From Neovahlkampfia damariscottae (Eukaryota; Heterolobosea; Selenaionea; Neovahlkampfiida; Neovahlkampfiidae), in contig JABLTG010000298.1 in NCBI GenBank assembly GCA_016618085.1, positions 1-11,982 of the forward strand: a DNA stretch of 11,982 bases, read 5' to 3'. Shown piece by piece: positions 8,320 through 11,982 of this stretch (its first letter is position 1; each line of letters begins with the position of its first letter). Under the pieces are notes generated by a model, which saw only the letters and a program-made list of their open reading frames with translations, did not search any database and was not told the DNA's origin. The position numbers and the translations under genes are program-made.

Positions 8320-8376
8320 TTTGAGAAATTTTATTTTTCAAAGAGCTTCAAGAAAATTCGATAAAATTTTCTCAAA
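8320..8376. repeat. Inverted repeat between the WD40 gene and the next gene
   Basis: TTTGAGAAATTTTAT at 8320-8334 pairs with ATAAAATTTTCTCAAA at 8361-8376, with one bulged T and a 26-nt loop. It starts 25 bp after the WD40 stop, so it would fold in that transcript's 3' UTR. A role in 3'-end formation is inference. Confidence 0.45.
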
Positions 8377-8391
8377 AAATGTTCATATTTT

Positions 8392-8429
8392 GATTGGTTT
8401 TTTAAAATGAAAATCAATCTTTTGATTGG
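8392..8429. promoter_or_regulatory. Duplicated GATTGG promoter boxes before the FAMeT-like gene
   Basis: TTTTGATTGGTTT occurs twice, with the GATTGG cores at 8392-8397 and 8424-8429, 32 bp apart. The second copy is followed by TATTTTATAAAACAAA and then the ATG at 8448, 24 bp from the core. The TTTATAAA-like stretch may be a TATA element, leaving a 5' UTR of only a few bases. Confidence 0.5.
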
Positions 8430-8447
8430 TTTATTTTATAAAACAAA

Positions 8448-9512
8448 ATGACCAGTCGTTGCTTCTTTTTAGTGCTGGCTGCTATTTTCGCTTTTTCAAG
8501 CTCAAGAATGGCTTACCCAACTTTCTATCGCCATCACTTAAAAAATGACGTTGTTCTCAAACATAATTCCAGAATGCCGACTTGGTATAAATTTGACAAA
8601 ACCAGAAGTTTACATTTTACTGTGACAAAAGGACATAGTCTTGATTTACTTTTCTGTCAAAATCCAAAACCGAAAGCAAAATGTTATTTTATCGCATTGA
8701 ACGAATACAACCAATCTGGAATTTGGTTTGGAAGAGGAAGAATCGATCACAAAAAAAGAGTGCACTCAGGAGTCAATTTTAGATTCATTAGAAATTCCAA
8801 AGTAAAACACACCAAAAGATTTTGGTTGAAATTTACTCCTTCAGGAAGAATTCAAATTGGAAGTGGGAACAGTGAAAGTTATTTCTTGAATACTGGACTT
8901 TATCATAATATTAAAGTTAATTCAGTTGCTTTTTCAAAATCATCAAGTGCTCCAACAATTCATATTACAGATGTCTATCAAAAAGGAAAAGATATTTGTT
9001 ACATTCTCGATATGAGAAGAACCCGCTTTTTTTTAAGATTTATCAATACCCCTGCTGGAAGAGTGAAAAAAATAGGTTGTAAACCAGGATATGTAATGGC
9101 AGGAATCAAAAGAGGGAGAAATGATTCATTACTTGGTATAATAATGCTTAAATGCTGCAAATCAAATATTTATCCACCTAAAACTAAATTAGTAACTGAA
9201 TGGAGGTTGACATTGGATGTAGCCGGTTGGAGTTTAGTTCCAAAGGGATACATTGTTCAATCAATTCTCAAACAACATGATGGCTTACATGGTTGTGTAG
9301 GAGCTTATTCAGTTCGAGGCATAAAAGAAGGAAAATGTTATGATTTAAATACAAAGCACATACTTGATGCTCCTGGCTGGGCAAGTTGCAAAGCAGGTTA
9401 TGCTATTTCTGGATTCTATAGAAATTCTGGGTTGAAATGGATTTACTGGATTATTCCAATCTGGGAGAATGGATTACACAATCTTGAACATTTCAAATGT
9501 TGTGAATATTAA
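8448..9512 (+). CDS. Secreted FAMeT-like domain protein with duplicated Cys module
   Basis: Single-exon gene of 354 aa. A signal peptide covers about residues 1-20 (hydrophobic LVLAAIFAF). Residues about 25-165 resemble the farnesoic-acid O-methyltransferase-like domain (Pfam Methyltransf_FA): LNEYNQSGIWFGRGR, then FWLKFTPSGRIQIGSG and VNSVAFSKSS. Despite the name, this is a beta-sandwich, carbohydrate-binding-like domain and not a proven methyltransferase. The C-terminal half holds two related modules, GCKPGYVMAGI..KCC (Cys211 to Cys237) and SCKAGYAISGF..KCC (Cys314 to Cys352), each ending in adjacent cysteines. This is reminiscent of dermatopontin-type extracellular modules, though the match is loose. 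Both halves fit an extracellular recognition or matrix role. The ATG follows a duplicated GATTGG promoter. Confidence 0.82.
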   Translation: MTSRCFFLVLAAIFAFSSSRMAYPTFYRHHLKNDVVLKHNSRMPTWYKFDKTRSLHFTVTKGHSLDLLFCQNPKPKAKCYFIALNEYNQSGIWFGRGRIDHKKRVHSGVNFRFIRNSKVKHTKRFWLKFTPSGRIQIGSGNSESYFLNTGLYHNIKVNSVAFSKSSSAPTIHITDVYQKGKDICYILDMRRTRFFLRFINTPAGRVKKIGCKPGYVMAGIKRGRNDSLLGIIMLKCCKSNIYPPKTKLVTEWRLTLDVAGWSLVPKGYIVQSILKQHDGLHGCVGAYSVRGIKEGKCYDLNTKHILDAPGWASCKAGYAISGFYRNSGLKWIYWIIPIWENGLHNLEHFKCCEY

Positions 9513-9533
9513 TCAATAAAAAGTTTTATTGAT
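9512..9533. terminator. Near-palindrome with AATAAA right after the stop
   Basis: ATCAATAAAA at 9512-9521 is perfectly complementary to TTTTATTGAT at 9524-9533 with a 2-nt spacer. It begins on the last base of the TAA stop and contains AATAAA (9515-9520). It is a likely 3'-end-processing region; with a 2-nt spacer, the hairpin must open its innermost pairs. Confidence 0.45.
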
Positions 9534-9570
9534 CACTCTTTTTTAACTGATAATTTTATAAGATTTTCAA

Positions 9571-9576
9571 CCAATT
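9571..9576. promoter_or_regulatory. CCAATT box before the adenosine deaminase gene
   Basis: CCAATT starts 12 bp upstream of ATG 9583, within a 70-bp gap that also holds the 3' end of the preceding gene. A TTTTATA lies just upstream at about 9554. Confidence 0.4.
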
Positions 9577-9582
9577 AAACGA

Positions 9583-11037
9583 ATGGAAGAGTTTTTGAAA
9601 CAACGTCAACAACTGATTGATGAAAACTCAAAATTAAGATTTGATCATGATGTACAATTATCAGAAAAAGAACAAAAAGTGAATACTTTATTAAAAGAAC
9701 TTGTCAAAAAAGAAGTTGAAGAACAAAAAAAAACTGGTAAGTTTACAAGTGGTTTTTATGAAAGACAACCAACTGTTGAAAATTCAAAACTTTATAAAAT
9801 TTTGAAAAAAATGCCAAAAGGAGCTTTATTACATGCTCATTTTCTTGGACTTTTTGATATCAAAAAAGTGATTGACTTTGCTGCCTCTCATGAAAATGTA
9901 AAAAAAAAAAAAATTTTTAACAACAAGTTTTATATGTATCCAAAAGAAGATAAATTTCACCCACTGCATCAAGGTGGTTATTATCAGAAAGAAAATGTTC
10001 CAGAAGGTTATATTTTATTCTCTGAATTAGAAAAAATTGATAAAAACCTAAAACAAAATGTGTTAAAAAATTGGACAATGAATAATGATGATTTTATTAC
10101 ATCAGATAGATGGTCTAAATTCCAAAGATGTTTTGATAGACAATGGGATACTCTCTGGTTTGAAGAACAATTTTATAAAAATTATGATTTGGCAATTGAA
10201 AGTTTATTGGAAGATAACATTCAATATGTTGAAACTAATGTACCATTAGGTGCTATTTTCAATTTCGAAAAACTTTATACAGTCAATGAGACTGCAGAAA
10301 TTTTCTTCAATTTGACAAATAAATACGCTAAAGAACATCCAAAAGATTTTTATGGAATTCATTTAGTTCATGAATCAACAAGAAAATTTAATACAGAATT
10401 TGTTTATGAACGTATGAAAGAATCTATTGAACTTCAAAAAAAATATGGAAATTTTATTTGTGGATATGATTTAGTAGGTCATGAAGATGGACCTGGTTCA
10501 CATAATTCACTTCATTTTGTTGAAAATCAATTGAGAATTATGAAAGAAGCAAAAGAAAAAAATGTTGATTTCAAATTTATAATTCATGGAGGTGAATCAT
10601 TAGATGCCATTGAAAATTTATATGATCTCATTTTACTTGAATCAAAGAGAATTGGACATGGTTTTAATTTATTTAGATATCCAAAATTATATGATTTGAT
10701 TAAAGAAAAAGATATTTGTCTTGAAGTTTGTCCAATTTCAAATCATGTTCTTGGATATGTCGATGATTTACGAAATCATCATGCAATTGGTTATTTGGCG
10801 AATAATATACCAATGGTTATTAGTCCAGATGATCCTGGAATGATGGGATATCAAGGTGTTACTCATGATTACTTTGTTGCAATGGTTTATTGGGATTTAG
10901 ATCTTTCTGGAATCAAGAAATTGATTTTGAATTCAATCAAGTATTCAACCTTATATAGTGATCAAAAAAAAGATTTACAAGCAATGTGGGAAGTTAAATA
11001 TGATTCATTTTTAGATGATGTCATCAAGAATTATTGA
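9583..11037 (+). CDS. ADA2: ADA2/ADGF-type adenosine deaminase, no signal peptide
   Basis: Single-exon gene of 484 aa, similar in length to ADA2/CECR1 proteins (about 510 aa). The metal-dependent deaminase barrel carries all its hallmarks: MPKGALLHAH with zinc ligands His84 and His86, the IHGGES motif with ligand His335 and catalytic Glu338, RIGHG with His359, and SPDDP with Asp416 (zinc) and Asp417. The segment CPISNHVLGYVDDLRNHHA is typical of ADA2. It should convert adenosine or deoxyadenosine to inosine forms in purine salvage. Animal ADA2 is secreted, but this N-terminus (MEEFLKQRQQLIDENSKL) is charged and shows no signal peptide, so the enzyme is probably cytosolic unless an upstream exon exists. 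ADA-like (ADAL) enzymes are the main alternative. TGA stop, convergent with the next gene. Confidence 0.92.
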   Translation: MEEFLKQRQQLIDENSKLRFDHDVQLSEKEQKVNTLLKELVKKEVEEQKKTGKFTSGFYERQPTVENSKLYKILKKMPKGALLHAHFLGLFDIKKVIDFAASHENVKKKKIFNNKFYMYPKEDKFHPLHQGGYYQKENVPEGYILFSELEKIDKNLKQNVLKNWTMNNDDFITSDRWSKFQRCFDRQWDTLWFEEQFYKNYDLAIESLLEDNIQYVETNVPLGAIFNFEKLYTVNETAEIFFNLTNKYAKEHPKDFYGIHLVHESTRKFNTEFVYERMKESIELQKKYGNFICGYDLVGHEDGPGSHNSLHFVENQLRIMKEAKEKNVDFKFIIHGGESLDAIENLYDLILLESKRIGHGFNLFRYPKLYDLIKEKDICLEVCPISNHVLGYVDDLRNHHAIGYLANNIPMVISPDDPGMMGYQGVTHDYFVAMVYWDLDLSGIKKLILNSIKYSTLYSDQKKDLQAMWEVKYDSFLDDVIKNY

Positions 11038-11105
11038 ATAGGAAAATGAAATTTTAGTGTATGATTAAATTACTTCTTTTTCACAGAAATATAAATTTGT
11101 GCTTA

Positions 11106-11528
11106 TTAATCATCATTAGATTCATCAATAATTAACTGTTTCCATGATGGGTTTAGAGCTGATGGAAGCTCTTGGAGTTGATGAATCATCTTATCTTTTT
11201 CTTTATTTCTCCTTGTTGACCTTTCTAAATGTAAAACCAGACTATTTATGAGTCTACTTTGATCTAAACATGCAGATGCTAACATTGTTTTCCATTCGTT
11301 TTCATTTGAATAGTTTTTCAAAACGGTCATAATTGCGAATGAAATCAAATACTGAGGGTTTTATTTGAACATACATAAATCAAGTTTTTGATCAACTAGT
11401 GATTCAAATTTTTCCCATGAACATCCAGTCAGTTCATGTATGATTGTTTCTTTTGAAAAGCCTTGAGAAGCAAAAATGATAGCAGATGCCAATATTATTC
11501 CAGAAAGAAACGATATTATGGTTTTCAT
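11106..11528 (-). CDS. Small secreted protein; 45-nt intron or in-frame TAA
   Basis: The ATG at 11528 opens a frame with a signal peptide (MKTIISFLSGIILASAIIFA). It reads GCSWEKFESL and onward to a TAA at 11361-11363. The same frame continues past the TAA through YLISFAIMTVLKNYSNENEW to a stop at 11106, with coding-like sequence on both sides. The simplest repair is a GT..AG intron of 45 nt (11352..11396), in frame and containing the TAA, which gives 125 aa with exons 11528..11397 and 11351..11106. This would be the longest intron in the window. The alternative is a recent nonsense change, because the skipped residues (LDLCMFK) also look like protein. The mature chain has two to three Cys and a charged C-terminus. 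I do not recognise the family. Confidence 0.6.
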
Positions 11529-11584
11529 ATTTACTACTTTGAAGGTTAGATTATTTTTTTTCAGACATTTGGGTTTGTTTGAAG

Positions 11585-11666
11585 TTGGTCACCTACTTAT
11601 AAACTGGCAAAAGTGACCAAAATGATCATTTCCACCAGTCTTGCAATCTACTCAAAATGGAGTAGA
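11585..11666 (-). ncRNA. Structured 3' end of the Fanzor-like gene; candidate guide-RNA scaffold or element end
   Basis: Three structures are packed downstream of and across the nuclease stop. A 7-bp stem TCTACTC/GAGTAGA (11647-11653 with 11660-11666, 6-nt loop) spans the stop. A 12-bp palindrome AAATGATCATTT lies at 11620-11631. A perfect 8-bp inverted repeat TTGGTCAC/GTGACCAA lies at 11585-11592 and 11613-11620. ACTGG/CCAGT (11603-11607, 11635-11639) could also pair. In TnpB and Fanzor loci the guide RNA (omega RNA) comes from the 3' end of the nuclease gene and the element terminus, so the position fits. The RNA itself is inferred. The TTTATAA nearby could instead be the promoter of the 11528 gene. 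Confidence 0.35.
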
Positions 11667-11982
11667 AAGGAGTTGGGTCTCAACGTCAACACCATAAAGG
11701 TATTGACTCATATTTAAAGATTTGATCAATATATTTCTTGCAGCATTCAAATCTCTATCTGCTTTATAGGAACAACTTGGGCAGATAAATGTCTTGTTTC
11801 CATAAAGTTTTTGATGTATTTTTCCACATTGACCACATGTCTTTGAAGTGTATTCTTCTGTAACTACTTTGAGAGATAATTCTGGATATTCTTTTAATTT
11901 ATTCATCAATCTTTGTCTAAAAGAGAAATGTGACCATGTAATTAAATTTCTTGCTGTTTTACTTCTAATCTTCCTTGCTCTT
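11652..11982 (-). CDS. fanzor: Fanzor/TnpB-like RNA-guided nuclease, C-terminal part (partial at window edge)
   Basis: Open for 109 codons from the right window edge to TGA at 11652-11654; the 5' part lies outside. It reads RKIRSKTARNLITWSHFSF, RQRLMNKLKEYPELSLKV, then TEEYTSKTCGQCG. The Glu before YTSKTC is the expected RuvC-II catalytic residue. CGQC and CPSC form the Cys4 zinc ribbon. ADRDLNAARNIL carries the RuvC-III catalytic Asp. All three are intact in the visible part. This arrangement is typical of IS607-type TnpB and of eukaryotic or viral Fanzor proteins, which are RNA-guided DNA nucleases. The neighbouring spliced genes make a eukaryotic Fanzor more likely than a bacterial contaminant. 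The visible part has no intron, unlike several of its neighbours. The stop codon lies inside a hairpin. Whether the rest is complete, or a recombinase accompanies it, cannot be seen. Confidence 0.88.
   Translation of the reverse strand, partial: RARKIRSKTARNLITWSHFSFRQRLMNKLKEYPELSLKVVTEEYTSKTCGQCGKIHQKLYGNKTFICPSCSYKADRDLNAARNILIKSLNMSQYLYGVDVETQLLSTPF

Noticed and set aside
11361-11363. TAA read as Gln (ciliate-type code).
   Set aside because: TAA ends several well-conserved genes here and is absent inside conserved frames, apart from introns.
11920-11935. Intron acceptor (CTTTTAG) in the Fanzor-like gene.
   Set aside because: The surrounding residues (TWSHFSFRQRL) are conserved in TnpB/Fanzor proteins, so the frame is continuous through it.

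Overview
This is a nuclear stretch of a compact, strongly AT-rich eukaryotic genome, most likely a free-living protist. The evidence is a set of GT..AG introns that must be removed to keep reading frames and protein families intact, and gene families typical of eukaryotes (RGS+START, TTC38, SCCPDH-like, ADA2-like, WD40). The code behaves as standard: TAA and TGA end genes and Trp is TGG. The gene mix would suit an amoeboflagellate such as a heterolobosean or an anaeramoebid, but the lineage cannot be fixed from the sequence alone.

Layout from left to right. (1) 57-714, minus: a four-exon gene for a small protein with a transglutaminase-like Cys-His-Asp arrangement. (2) 747-2121, plus: a five-exon saccharopine-dehydrogenase-like oxidoreductase, separated from gene 1 by only 32 bp. 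(3) 2127-2576, minus: a two-exon basic coiled-coil protein whose stop lies 5 bp from the stop of gene 2. (4) 2733-4160, plus: an intronless RGS+START protein. (5) 4279-5725, minus: a four-exon TTC38 homologue. (6) 5796-6680, minus: a secreted Cys-rich protein of unknown function. (7) 6681-7311: the only long gap, with boxes, a short repeat and a possible orphan splice junction. (8) 7312-8294, plus: a two-exon seven-bladed WD40 protein. (9) 8448-9512, plus: a secreted protein with an FAMeT-like domain and a duplicated Cys module. (10) 9583-11037, plus: an ADA2/ADGF-type adenosine deaminase without a signal peptide. (11) 11106-11528, minus: a small secreted protein whose reading is broken either by a 45-nt intron or by a nonsense codon. 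(12) 11652 to the right edge, minus: the C-terminal end of a Fanzor/TnpB-like RNA-guided nuclease. Its stop codon sits in a hairpin, followed by dense inverted repeats.

The genes do not form a pathway; this looks like an ordinary gene-dense neighbourhood with a mobile-element-derived nuclease at the right edge. Three features run through the whole window. The introns are ultra-short (13 reconstructed, 31-45 nt), and every one whose length is a multiple of three carries an in-frame stop. A CCAAT/ATTGG box lies about 12-40 nt upstream of most start codons, in either orientation. Intergenic distances are very small. The most exciting item is the Fanzor-like gene with its structured 3' end, a candidate guide-RNA scaffold or element terminus.
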